NCBI GenBank assembly: GCA_964569315.1
Contig: CAZMUZ010000064.1
Span: 1 to 20,763, forward strand
From: CADEFF01 sp964569315
GTDB lineage: Bacteria > Pseudomonadota > Alphaproteobacteria > Dongiales > Dongiaceae
Reading direction: 5' to 3'
Length of the DNA stretch: 20,763 nucleotides
Position 1 is the stretch's first letter; each line of letters begins with the position of its first letter. The translations under genes and the position numbers were made by a program. The notes beneath the pieces are model-generated. The model was not told the origin of the DNA. It saw only the letters and a list, made by a program, of their open reading frames with translations, and did not search any database. Shown here piece after piece: positions 6,688 through 13,618 of the stretch.

Positions 6688-7152
6688 ATGGTCGAGCTGC
6701 TGAGCCTCGCAGAAGTCCGCTCCTCGCGACTGAGGCGGCTGCACGGCTATTGGCTCGAAAAGCGGGGGCGGCGCGATTTTCCGGCGAAGCGCGAGATCGA
6801 TCCGCACGATCTGGTGCCGCTGCTGCCCTTCCTCAGCATCGCCGAGATCCATCGCAATCCCTTCCGCGTGCGCTATCGGCTGGTCGGCACCGCCGTGGTC
6901 CGGCTGCATGGCGGCGAGTTCACCGGCCGCTGGCTCGACGAGCTGCCCTGGCCCCAGGATGCGATCCGTCGCCTCCTGGCGGATTTCCGCAAGCTCGCCG
7001 AAATCCGGTCGCCGCTCTTCGGCACGGATGCGCTCGAATGGCAGGACGGCCAGCTCTGGAACTACGAATGGGCCTTCTTTCCGCTCGCGGATGACGGCCA
7101 TACCATCAACCATTGCCTGATCATCGAGGATATGGGGCGGCGGCTGATCTAG
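6688..7152 (+). CDS. PAS_5 single-domain protein, copy 1
   Basis: A 154-residue protein consisting of one PAS-like domain of the alphaproteobacterial PAS_5 type (Pfam PF07310 from memory). Typical elements are AEVRSSRLRRLHGYW at the start, LLPFLSIAEIHRNPFR, YRLVGTAVVRLHGGEFTGRW, SPLFGTDALEWQDGQ and NYEWAFFPLADDGHT. No output domain, signal peptide or membrane segment is present, so it would act through protein contacts or as a small-molecule sensor; the ligand is unknown. The ATG at 6688 has no strong ribosome binding site. A similar gene follows 153 bases downstream in the same direction. Confidence 0.85.
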   Translation: MVELLSLAEVRSSRLRRLHGYWLEKRGRRDFPAKREIDPHDLVPLLPFLSIAEIHRNPFRVRYRLVGTAVVRLHGGEFTGRWLDELPWPQDAIRRLLADFRKLAEIRSPLFGTDALEWQDGQLWNYEWAFFPLADDGHTINHCLIIEDMGRRLI

Positions 7153-7305
7153 GCGAAACGCCAGGCGGCGCCTCGTTCATTAGCGTTAAGACGCGAGAAC
7201 TACCGGCATTTTTCACAACCGGGGACCGCTCGAATAGCGTTTGACTGTCGAGGGCGGCTGCTTCACGGTCGCTCCAACTTCGCCCGCCAAAAGATCTGCG
7301 TTCTC

Positions 7306-7779
7306 GTGAATCGGCCCATCACGACCTATCTCAGGCCCGAAGAGGTTCGTTCGGCCAGCGTCCGGCTGCTCCATTCCCATTGGAGCGCGCTTCGCCGTGG
7401 CGATTCCCTGCCGCCCAAGCGCGCCATCGACCCGGCGGCGATCATGCCCTGCCTGCCATACCTGACCTTGGCCGAAATCCACCGCGATCCGCTGCGGCTG
7501 CGCTTCCGGCTGGTCGGCACCGAGATCGTGCAGCTACGCGACGGAGAGTTCACCTGGCGCTGGCTCGAGGAGCTCGGCTGGGAAGCGGCGCTGGTCGCGA
7601 CCATCCTCGCCCGGACCGCCGACCTGATCGAGCGCCGGACGCCGCTCTTCGGCCTCGGCGACGTCGTCTGGCATGACGGCCGGCGGCAGATCTACGAATG
7701 GGCGATGCTGCCTTTCAGCGAGGACGGCACCGAGGTCACCCACAGCCTGATGATGGACGATTTCCGCTTCGCGGAATGA
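7306..7779 (+). CDS. PAS_5 single-domain protein, copy 2
   Basis: A 157-residue paralogue of the preceding protein. It shares the landmarks EVRSASVRLLHSHW, LPYLTLAEIHRDPLR, FRLVGTEIVQLRDGEFTWRW, TPLFGLGDVVWHDG and YEWAMLPFSEDGTE in the same order and spacing, with two extra residues in the central helix. It begins at a GTG (7306-7308); no in-frame ATG lies before residue 47, and the ribosome binding site is weak. The gap of 153 bases may carry its own promoter. The pair looks like an old tandem duplication with considerable divergence. It converges with gcrA. Confidence 0.85.
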   Translation: MNRPITTYLRPEEVRSASVRLLHSHWSALRRGDSLPPKRAIDPAAIMPCLPYLTLAEIHRDPLRLRFRLVGTEIVQLRDGEFTWRWLEELGWEAALVATILARTADLIERRTPLFGLGDVVWHDGRRQIYEWAMLPFSEDGTEVTHSLMMDDFRFAE

Positions 7780-7801
7780 GGCGGGGAATGGGCCGGCCGC
7801 G

Positions 7802-7833
7802 CCGGTCGCGACGGGCGAGGCCGCCGCGACCGG
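7802..7833. terminator. 9-bp perfect inverted repeat between convergent genes
   Basis: CCGGTCGCG (7802-7810) and its exact reverse complement CGCGACCGG (7825-7833) are separated by 14 bases. The repeat lies between the end of the second PAS_5 gene (7779) and the end of gcrA (7853), where a shared terminator would be expected. There is no T-tract on either strand, so intrinsic termination is uncertain. Confidence 0.4.
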
Positions 7834-7852
7834 ACGGGCATGGGGCGTCGGG

Positions 7853-8293
7853 TCAGGCGGCGTCGACCGAACGCTTGTGATAGGCCGCCGCGCAATGCTG
7901 CGCGCAATAGGGACGGCCCGCTTCCGCCTGGGCGCCGCAGAAATGGAAGTCGGACTGCTTGGGATCGCCGACCGGCCACATGCAGGTCTTGCTGCCGCCG
8001 CCGGCCTGCGGGGCGGCGGAACGATGCACCGGCGGCTGCGGGGCCGGCGGGGCGGGGGCATGAACGACAGGCGCGGCCGCGGCCGGTGCCGCCGCCGGGG
8101 CACGGTGCAGCGGGATGGTGCGCGCGGTTTCGCGCTTGATCGGCGAGGGCCGGGCCGAGAGCCCGAGACGATGCGCCTTTCCGATCACCGCGTTGCGGCT
8201 GACGCTGCCCAGACGTTCGGCAATCTGGCTTGCCGTCAGACCCTGCATCCACAGCGACCTCAAGGTCTCGATGCGATCTTCCGTCCATTCCAT
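7853..8293 (-). CDS. gcrA: GcrA cell-cycle regulator
   Basis: A 146-residue protein starting MEWTEDRIETLRSLWMQGL, the hallmark N-terminus of GcrA. It continues with the helix-turn-helix ASQIAERLGSVSRNAVIGKA and HRLGLSARPSP. An Ala/Pro-rich linker (about 60-100) leads to the C-terminal Cys/His segment CMWPVGDP, DFHFCGAQ, PYCAQHCAAAY, typical of the family. The ATG at 8291-8293 has a strong GGAGG six bases upstream, so an upstream alternative start is rejected. In Caulobacter GcrA binds sigma-70 RNA polymerase and stimulates promoters that carry methylated GANTC sites. Three such sites lie in the 159-base region upstream of this gene. It acts in the cytoplasm on DNA. Confidence 0.95.
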   Translation of the reverse strand: MEWTEDRIETLRSLWMQGLTASQIAERLGSVSRNAVIGKAHRLGLSARPSPIKRETARTIPLHRAPAAAPAAAAPVVHAPAPPAPQPPVHRSAAPQAGGGSKTCMWPVGDPKQSDFHFCGAQAEAGRPYCAQHCAAAYHKRSVDAA

Positions 8294-8452
8294 GGCTAGC
8301 CTCCGATTCGTGCAAACCACGACATCTTGTGGGTGCTGGATTTCAGCCTACCAGATGCGGTGTTGCAAGACGAATCGGCAGGCGCCCTAGCGTCTCCCTG
8401 TGGGAATCCATGGAACATATATGGAACGCGAGGCAGCGAACGTCGAGGGGGG
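8294..8452 (-). promoter_or_regulatory. gcrA upstream region with three GANTC sites
   Basis: GANTC sites lie at 8305-8309 (GATTC), 8372-8376 (GAATC) and 8404-8408 (GAATC). The direct repeat ATGGAAC occurs at 8410-8416 and 8421-8427, 11 bases apart, overlapping the palindrome CATATATG (8416-8423). Read on the minus strand, the palindrome could supply a TATATG -10 box. The ribosome binding site GGAGG lies just before the gcrA ATG. GANTC sites are methylated by CcrM in this class. Confidence 0.5.
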
Positions 8453-8788
8453 TCAGCCGACGACGCGCAATCCCCGATCGAGAGCCTCGACGAGATCGGC
8501 GATGTCGGGCGAGCGGCGAATGGGATGGCGCCCGTCCATCAGCGCATATTCCGGCGCCTTGTCGCCCGGCAGATGGCGCTTGGTGATCGTGAAAAGCGGC
8601 TTTTCCCGGCTGCTGCGGAAGACCGAGAAGACGGCGAGGCCCGGCCGGTGGTCGAGCGCATAGTCGCGCCACTGGCCGCGCGCGACCCGCCGGCTGTAAA
8701 TCGACAGAAGGTGATTGAGCTCGCGCCGGTCGAAGAACACGATCCGCTGGTTTCGGCGGATTTCCGCGAGACGGACGATATTCGACAT
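8453..8788 (-). CDS. DUF2794 family protein
   Basis: A 111-residue protein starting MSNIVRLAEIRRNQRIVFFD. It carries the family core FDRRELNHLLSIYSRRVARG, QWRDYALDHRPGLAVFSVF, and the C-terminal piece REKPLFTITKRHLPG. This matches DUF2794 (PF10984 from memory), a small alphaproteobacterial family without a known function. No signal peptide or membrane segment is visible, so it is cytoplasmic. The frame continues open upstream, but the usual family length supports the ATG at 8786-8788; no clear Shine-Dalgarno is seen. It sits between a small lipoprotein gene and gcrA on the same strand. Confidence 0.85.
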   Translation of the reverse strand: MSNIVRLAEIRRNQRIVFFDRRELNHLLSIYSRRVARGQWRDYALDHRPGLAVFSVFRSSREKPLFTITKRHLPGDKAPEYALMDGRHPIRRSPDIADLVEALDRGLRVVG

Positions 8789-8807
8789 TCGTGAATGAGA
8801 CGGTTCG

Positions 8808-8824
8808 AAACGCTTGCGGCGTTT
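8808..8824. repeat. short inverted repeat upstream of DUF2794 gene
   Basis: AAACGC (8808-8813) and GCGTTT (8819-8824) flank a 5-base loop in the 94-base gap between the lipoprotein stop and the DUF2794 start. It could be a weak hairpin or a protein-binding site; the length is too short to be sure. Confidence 0.3.
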
Positions 8825-8882
8825 GAGTGTTTCGCAAATCCGACGGTGGGTCCAGCCCGATTTCCGGCCGCGGCCGGGCGCC

Positions 8883-9230
8883 TCAGTGGACGAGCCGATC
8901 ATCCTGCCCCGGCTCCGGATCGGCATAGCAATCCGCCTCGCCGAGCGTGCGGTAGCAGAAGATCGGCATCGCGACCTCGGGCCGGTTGGCGAGCTCGTCG
9001 GCCGCGATCTCCTCTTCCGTGCGGCAGAACTTCCCCGTGCGCTCCATCTCGAGGGAGGAACAGTCTTCGCCCGTCACCCAGGAGGCGATGTGGTCGGTCG
9101 GCAGCTTTTCGGTGGTGGCGAAGCTCGCCGCTGTGACCGCGGTGGTCGCGAGGAACACGGTGCCGTCGCAGGCCGAAAGGACGAGCGGGCCGCAGAGCGC
9201 GAGGAGGATCGGCGCGGCATTGGGTCGCAT
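8883..9230 (-). CDS. small alphaproteobacterial lipoprotein
   Basis: A 115-residue protein with a lipoprotein signal peptide. After MRPNAAP comes a hydrophobic stretch ending in the lipobox LVLSAC, with C21 as the lipidated residue. The mature part carries TTEKLPTDHIASWVTGEDCS and ERTGKFCRTEEEI, then FCYRTLGEADCYADPEPGQ. Alphaproteobacteria carry a family of small lipoproteins with a (S/T)DH..S..TG.DC pattern, which this matches. The mature part has four cysteines besides the lipidated one (57, 69, 92 and 101), which could form disulfides in the periplasm. The start ATG at 9228-9230 follows AGGTAGGGGA. The function is unknown. It is divergent from the YfgM-like gene. Confidence 0.8.
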   Translation of the reverse strand: MRPNAAPILLALCGPLVLSACDGTVFLATTAVTAASFATTEKLPTDHIASWVTGEDCSSLEMERTGKFCRTEEEIAADELANRPEVAMPIFCYRTLGEADCYADPEPGQDDRLVH

Positions 9231-9369
9231 TTTTTTCCCCTACCTGGGATTTGCCTTGCGCCGAGGCTAGCCGCCGGGCGGTGAAGAACCGGTTAGCATC
9301 CCCAAGGAACGGCGGATTCCGGCCGGATTCCAGGCCCTTGGCGGTTTGCCATCGGAGGGGTCCCGGGCT
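9231..9369. promoter_or_regulatory. divergent promoter region with paired GANTC repeat
   Basis: This 139-base gap separates the divergent lipoprotein and YfgM-like genes. It contains a direct repeat CGGATTCC ... CGGATTCC with an 11-base period, giving GANTC sites at 9315-9319 and 9326-9330. GGAGGGG at about 9354-9360 is the ribosome binding site of the YfgM-like gene. Exact promoter boxes are not evident. Confidence 0.45.
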
Positions 9370-10053
9370 ATGGTTGCCGCCCGATCACCCCAAGGTCCGG
9401 AGCCCGATTTGGCCGACATCTTCAAGGAAGTCGAAGAGGAACTGCGTCGCGAGCAATATGAGAAGCTCTGGCAGCGCCACGGCAAGCTCCTCATCGCGAT
9501 CGCCGCGGCCGCGATCATCGGCACCGCCGCCTATGTCGGCTGGCAGAAATACCGCGCCAACGAGCTCGCCTCGCTCAGCGACCGCTATGCCGCGGCCCTG
9601 ACCCTGACCGATCCGGCGGCGGGCGACCCTGTCGCGGCCGAAGCCGCCTTCGCGGCCCTCCAGGACGCCGGCCGGGGCTATGGCACGCTCGCCCAGCTCC
9701 AGGTGGCGGGCCTCGAATCCAAGACCGATCCGGCCGCCGCCGCGGCGCTCTATGACAGGCTCGCCGCGGATACCGGCGCGCCCAACGAGCTTCGCGACCT
9801 CGCGCGGCTCCTGAAGGTCATGCAGCTCGTCGAGACCGGCGACGCTGCCGCACTTTCGGCCGAGCTGCAGCCGCTCGTCGCCGATACGAGCCCCTGGCGT
9901 TTCACCGCGCGCGAGCTTCAGGCTGTGCTTGCCCTCAAGGCCGGCGACAAGACCAAGGCGACGGAGCTGTTGACCCAGCTCTCCGACGATGTGGCGGCAC
10001 CGCCCTCGCTCCGCGCCCGTGCCGCCGAACTGCTCGCCGCTCTCAAGGGTTAG
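9370..10053 (+). CDS. YfgM-like membrane-anchored tetratricopeptide protein
   Basis: A 227-residue protein. The N-terminal cytoplasmic segment contains DIFKEVEEELRREQYEKLWQ, followed by a single membrane segment at about 38-58 (HGKLLIAIAAAAIIGTAAYV). The rest is an Ala-rich periplasmic helical repeat domain. This architecture, and its place directly before a BamB-like gene and der, match enterobacterial YfgM, which works with PpiD at the SecYEG translocon. The assignment by topology and synteny is good; direct function in this organism is inferred. ATG 9370-9372 is chosen because GGAGGGG lies 9 bases upstream; a TTG in the same frame at 9346 is less likely. The next gene starts 10 bases after the stop. 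Confidence 0.8.
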   Translation: MVAARSPQGPEPDLADIFKEVEEELRREQYEKLWQRHGKLLIAIAAAAIIGTAAYVGWQKYRANELASLSDRYAAALTLTDPAAGDPVAAEAAFAALQDAGRGYGTLAQLQVAGLESKTDPAAAAALYDRLAADTGAPNELRDLARLLKVMQLVETGDAAALSAELQPLVADTSPWRFTARELQAVLALKAGDKTKATELLTQLSDDVAAPPSLRARAAELLAALKG

Positions 10054-10062
10054 GACCTGGTC

Positions 10063-11412
10063 ATGACGAACTCGGCTTCCGACCGGCGCTCCGCCGCGGC
10101 CCCGGCCTTCGCCGCCCTGCTGGTCGCCGCCATGGCGCTTTCCGGCTGCGAGACCTTCTTCGGTAGCCCCGAAGCGCCACCGCTGCCGGGCGAACGGGTG
10201 TCGGTGCTGAAGATGAACACCGGCCTCGTCATCGACCCCGAGGCCGCGGCGACGCCCGTCACCTTGCCGCCCGCGACGGCCAATTCCGACTGGTCGCAGG
10301 CCGGCGGCAGCTCGACCCATGCGATGCAGCATCTGCAGGCGTCGAGCACGCTGAATGTCGCCTGGCGCGCCGATATCGGCGAGGCCGCCGACGACAGCCG
10401 TTTCCTGCTGGCGGAGCCGATCTCGAGCGGCGGCCGCGTCTTCACCATGGATGCGGGCATGACCGTGAGCGCCTTCGACCTCGGCAATGGCGGCCGCGCC
10501 TGGCAGGTCGACCTCACGCCGGAAGACGAGGACGACGACCTGTTCGGCGGCGGGCTCGCGACCGACGGGAAGGCGGTCTATGTGAGCACCGCCTTCCAGC
10601 AGGTGATCGCGCTCGATGCGGCGACCGGCGCGCAGATCTGGGTGACCGCGATCAAGGCGCCGATCCGCGCCGCGCCCGCCTATAGCGACGGCCGCGTCTT
10701 CGTGGTGTCGGTGGACAACCAGATCTTCGCGCTATCGGCCGAGGACGGCACGGTGCTCTGGAGCTATCAGGGGATGGCGGAGGTCGCCGGGCTGCTCGGC
10801 GGCGCGTCTCCGGCGGTGCAGGGGCCGGACGTGATCGCGCCCTTCAGCTCGGGCGAACTCGTCGCGCTGCGGGCCGATACGGGGCGCGTGCTCTGGACCG
10901 AAAGCCTCGCCGGCGGAACGCGCAGCGAGGCGCAGTCGCAGCTCGCCGACATCCGCGGCCGGCCCGCGATCGATCGCGACCGTGTCTTCGCGATCAGCAA
11001 CAGCGGCATCACCTCGGCGATCGATCTCGCGAGCGGCAGCCGCATCTGGACGGCGAATTTCGGCGGCGGCCAGAGTCCCTGGGTCGCCGGCGACTACATC
11101 TTCGTCGTCACCCGCGATGGCGACGTCGTGTGCGTGACCCGCAGCGACGGCCGCATCCGCTGGGTGCAGACGCTGCCGACCTGGGAGGACGAGGAGGACA
11201 AGACCGATCCGATCCTGTGGTCGGGCCCCGTGCTCGCCGGCGATCGGCTGCTGGTGGTCGGCTCGAACGGCGACGTGCATATGATTTCGCCCTATACCGG
11301 CGAAGCGATCGGTAGCACCGTTCTGCCGGGACGCTCGCATCTGCCGGCGATCGTGGTGCAGGGCACGGTGCTGATCGTCACCGATGCGGCGGAGCTGATC
11401 GCGCTGCGCTAG
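10063..11412 (+). CDS. bamB: BamB-like PQQ-repeat beta-propeller lipoprotein
   Basis: A 449-residue protein with a lipoprotein signal peptide ending ALSGC (C29). A Pro/Ala-rich linker follows, then an eight-blade-type propeller from about residue 90. Repeated motifs include ALDAATGAQIWV, ALSAEDGTVLWSY, ALRADTGRVLWTE, AIDLASGSRIWTA and CVTRSDGRIRWVQ. BamB is the propeller subunit of the BAM complex, which inserts outer-membrane proteins; it sits on the periplasmic face of the outer membrane. Position between a yfgM-like gene and der is the same as in E. coli. It is longer than E. coli BamB (392 residues), with extra length before the first blade and an acidic insert EDEDDDL near residue 156. 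Ten bases separate it from the upstream gene, so co-transcription is likely. The gene name rests on synteny and domain type. Confidence 0.88.
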   Translation: MTNSASDRRSAAAPAFAALLVAAMALSGCETFFGSPEAPPLPGERVSVLKMNTGLVIDPEAAATPVTLPPATANSDWSQAGGSSTHAMQHLQASSTLNVAWRADIGEAADDSRFLLAEPISSGGRVFTMDAGMTVSAFDLGNGGRAWQVDLTPEDEDDDLFGGGLATDGKAVYVSTAFQQVIALDAATGAQIWVTAIKAPIRAAPAYSDGRVFVVSVDNQIFALSAEDGTVLWSYQGMAEVAGLLGGASPAVQGPDVIAPFSSGELVALRADTGRVLWTESLAGGTRSEAQSQLADIRGRPAIDRDRVFAISNSGITSAIDLASGSRIWTANFGGGQSPWVAGDYIFVVTRDGDVVCVTRSDGRIRWVQTLPTWEDEEDKTDPILWSGPVLAGDRLLVVGSNGDVHMISPYTGEAIGSTVLPGRSHLPAIVVQGTVLIVTDAAELIALR

Positions 11413-11436
11413 GCGCGATCGCCCGCAGGAGACGTC

Positions 11437-12903
11437 ATGCCGGTCAGGCTCGCCATCGTTGGCCGTCCCAATGTCGGCAAATCGACCCTGTTCAACCGCC
11501 TGACCGGCCGTCGGCGCGCGCTGGTGGACGATCGGCCCGGCGTCACCCGCGACCGCCGCTACGGCAAGGGCCATCTGGGCCCGATCGAGATCGAGGCGAT
11601 CGACACCGCCGGCTTCGAGGAAGCGACCGGCGACACGCTCGAGGCGCGGATGCGCCGCCAGACGGAGCTCGCCGTGGCGGATGCCGATATCGTGCTCCTG
11701 CTCATCGATGCGCGCGAGGGTGCGACGCCGCTCGACCGGCATTTCGCGAACTGGCTCCGGCGCCAGCCGAAGCCGGTGCTGCTCGTCGCGAACAAGGCAG
11801 AATCGCAAGCATCCGTGCCCGGCATCGCCGAGGGCCATCGGCTCGGCTTCGGCGAACCCATCGCGGTCTCGGCCGAACATGCGGAAGGCATGGCCGATCT
11901 CGCCGACCGGGTGATCGAGCGGCTGGGGCTCGCGAGCCCCGAGGCGAGGGACGAGAACGCGCCGCGCCGCGGCTCGCGCCGCTCGGAGGCGCGCCGGCGC
12001 CAGCAGGCGAAGGAGCAGGCGGCGGCCGAGGCAGAGGGCGAGGCCGACCGCGAGGCGGGCGACGCCGAGCTGCCGGAGGACGATCCCGACCGGCCCCTGC
12101 AGCTCGCCATCGTGGGCAGACCGAATGTCGGCAAGTCGACGCTGGTCAACCGCCTTCTCGGCGAGGAGCGGCTGCTGGTCGGGCCGGAGGCGGGGATCAC
12201 GCGCGATTCCATCGCGATCGACTGGCGTTACAAGGGCCGCAAGCTTCGCCTCGTCGACACGGCAGGGCTGCGGCGGCGCGCCCGCATCGCCGACAAGGTC
12301 GAGCGCTTGTCGGTCGGCGACACGCTGGAAACGATCCGCTTCGCCGAGGTCGCCATCCTCGTGCTCGATGCGACCGTGATGCTGGAGAAGCAGGATCTCG
12401 CCGTCGCGAGCCTCGTGGCCGAGGAAGGCCGGGCGATGGTGATCGCGGCCAACAAATGGGACCTGGTGGAGGACAAGCCGGCGGCGCTCCGCAAGCTGAC
12501 GGATCGGCTCGAGATCTCGCTGCCGCAGGTGAAGGGGCTGCCGGTGCTGCCGGTGTCGGCGCAAAGCGGACAGAACCTCGACCGCCTCATCGAGGCCGCC
12601 ATCGGCGCCCATGCGGCCTGGAACCGCCGCATCCCGACGGGCGACCTCAATCGCTGGCTCGCGGCGGCAACGCAGAACCACCCGGCCCCCATCGTGTCGG
12701 GCCGCCGCCTCCGCCCGCGCTACATCACGCAGATCAAGACGCGCCCGCCGACCTTCGCGCTCTTCATGAACCGGCCGGAGGCGTTGCCGGAGGCCTATCA
12801 ACGCTATCTCGTGAACGGGATCCGCGAGCAGTTCGATTTGCCGGGCGTGCCGATCCGCTTCACGCTCCGCGGCGGCAAGAACCCCTACGCGACCAGGGAC
12901 TGA
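11437..12903 (+). CDS. der: ribosome-assembly GTPase Der (EngA)
   Basis: A 488-residue protein with two tandem GTPase domains and a C-terminal KH-like domain, the arrangement unique to Der, which acts in 50S subunit maturation. Domain 1 shows GRPNVGKS (9-16), DRPGVTRDR, DTAGFEE and NKAES (from 119). Domain 2 shows GRPNVGKS (227-234), GITRDS, DTAGLRRR and NKWD (339-342). The first domain's NKxD motif is NKAE, a conservative change. Between the domains (about 168-220) lies an unusually long charged linker rich in Arg, then Glu/Ala. The C-terminal part includes RYITQIKTRPPTFALF and ends GGKNPYATRD. The ATG follows GGAGA by a few bases, 24 bases after the bamB-like stop. Its last 19 bases overlap the end of the convergent SDR gene. 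Confidence 0.97.
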   Translation: MPVRLAIVGRPNVGKSTLFNRLTGRRRALVDDRPGVTRDRRYGKGHLGPIEIEAIDTAGFEEATGDTLEARMRRQTELAVADADIVLLLIDAREGATPLDRHFANWLRRQPKPVLLVANKAESQASVPGIAEGHRLGFGEPIAVSAEHAEGMADLADRVIERLGLASPEARDENAPRRGSRRSEARRRQQAKEQAAAEAEGEADREAGDAELPEDDPDRPLQLAIVGRPNVGKSTLVNRLLGEERLLVGPEAGITRDSIAIDWRYKGRKLRLVDTAGLRRRARIADKVERLSVGDTLETIRFAEVAILVLDATVMLEKQDLAVASLVAEEGRAMVIAANKWDLVEDKPAALRKLTDRLEISLPQVKGLPVLPVSAQSGQNLDRLIEAAIGAHAAWNRRIPTGDLNRWLAAATQNHPAPIVSGRRLRPRYITQIKTRPPTFALFMNRPEALPEAYQRYLVNGIREQFDLPGVPIRFTLRGGKNPYATRD

Positions 12904-13613
12904 GCGCTGATCCGCTCGCCATGCCGCGTGCAGGCGGATTCCGCGAGCTCAACGAAGAGCCCGGTCACCGCCTCCGGCGTCGGCAGCGTCGCCGGATCCT
13001 CGCCGGGATAGGCCTTTGCGCGCATCGCCGTGCGGGTACGGCCGGGATCGACCAGATTGACGCGGAGGTTGGTCTTGACGGTTTCCGCGGCATAGATGCC
13101 GACCATCATCTCGAGCGCCGCCTTGCTCACCGCATAGGCGCTCCAATAGGCGCGCGGCGCCCGTGCCGCGCCCGAGGTCACGAAGATCGCGCGACCGGAA
13201 GGCGAGCCGCGCAGCAGCGGGTCGAGGCTGCGGATCAGCCGGAAATTGGCGGTGAGGTTGATCCCCATCACCTGCTCGAACTCGGCCGGGCGCATCTGCG
13301 CCATCGGCGTCAGGCTGCCGAGCGTGGCGGCGTTGCCGACCAGGATGTCGAGCCGCTTGTAGCGCTCGAAGAGCGTCGCCCCGAGCCGGTCGATGGCGGC
13401 GTAATCGGTGAGATCGAACGGGGCGAGGGTGGCGCTGCCGCCGGCGCGCTTGATCGCGTCGTCCAGCTCCTCCAGCGCGCCGATGGTGCGGCCGACCGCG
13501 ACCACATGCGCGCCCTCGGCCGCGAAACGCTGCGCCACGGCGGCGCCGATCCCGCGCGACGCGCCGGTCACCACGGCGATGCGGCCTTCGAGCCGCCGCG
13601 TCTGCCCGGTCAT
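12885..13613 (-). CDS. SDR family NAD(P)-dependent oxidoreductase
   Basis: A 242-residue classical short-chain dehydrogenase. The cofactor-binding TGASRGIG is at 16-23, the strand motif GNAATLG at about 93-99 replaces the usual NNAG, and the catalytic residues are S147 (FVTSGAA), Y160 and K164 (YAVSK). NLVDPGRTRTAMR follows the active site as expected. The substrate is not determinable from sequence; fatty-acid-like or generic ketone reduction is typical. The ATG at 13611-13613 is five bases past the purF stop, so it belongs to the radA-cvpA-purF transcript. An open frame continues upstream over purF in another frame and is not part of the protein. The 3' end overlaps der by 19 bases tail to tail. 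Confidence 0.92.
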   Translation of the reverse strand: MTGQTRRLEGRIAVVTGASRGIGAAVAQRFAAEGAHVVAVGRTIGALEELDDAIKRAGGSATLAPFDLTDYAAIDRLGATLFERYKRLDILVGNAATLGSLTPMAQMRPAEFEQVMGINLTANFRLIRSLDPLLRGSPSGRAIFVTSGAARAPRAYWSAYAVSKAALEMMVGIYAAETVKTNLRVNLVDPGRTRTAMRAKAYPGEDPATLPTPEAVTGLFVELAESACTRHGERISAQSLVA

Positions 13614-13618
13614 GACGC

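Noticed and set aside
6668..6688. MGDSRT mini-ORF ending on the first PAS_5 start codon
   Set aside because: Six codons only, no ribosome binding site; the stop/start overlap is likely chance.
10732..12801. Long open frame on the minus strand opposite der and the bamB-like gene (689 codons)
   Set aside because: Antisense to two well-supported genes; low-complexity Arg/His/Asp product with no recognisable family.
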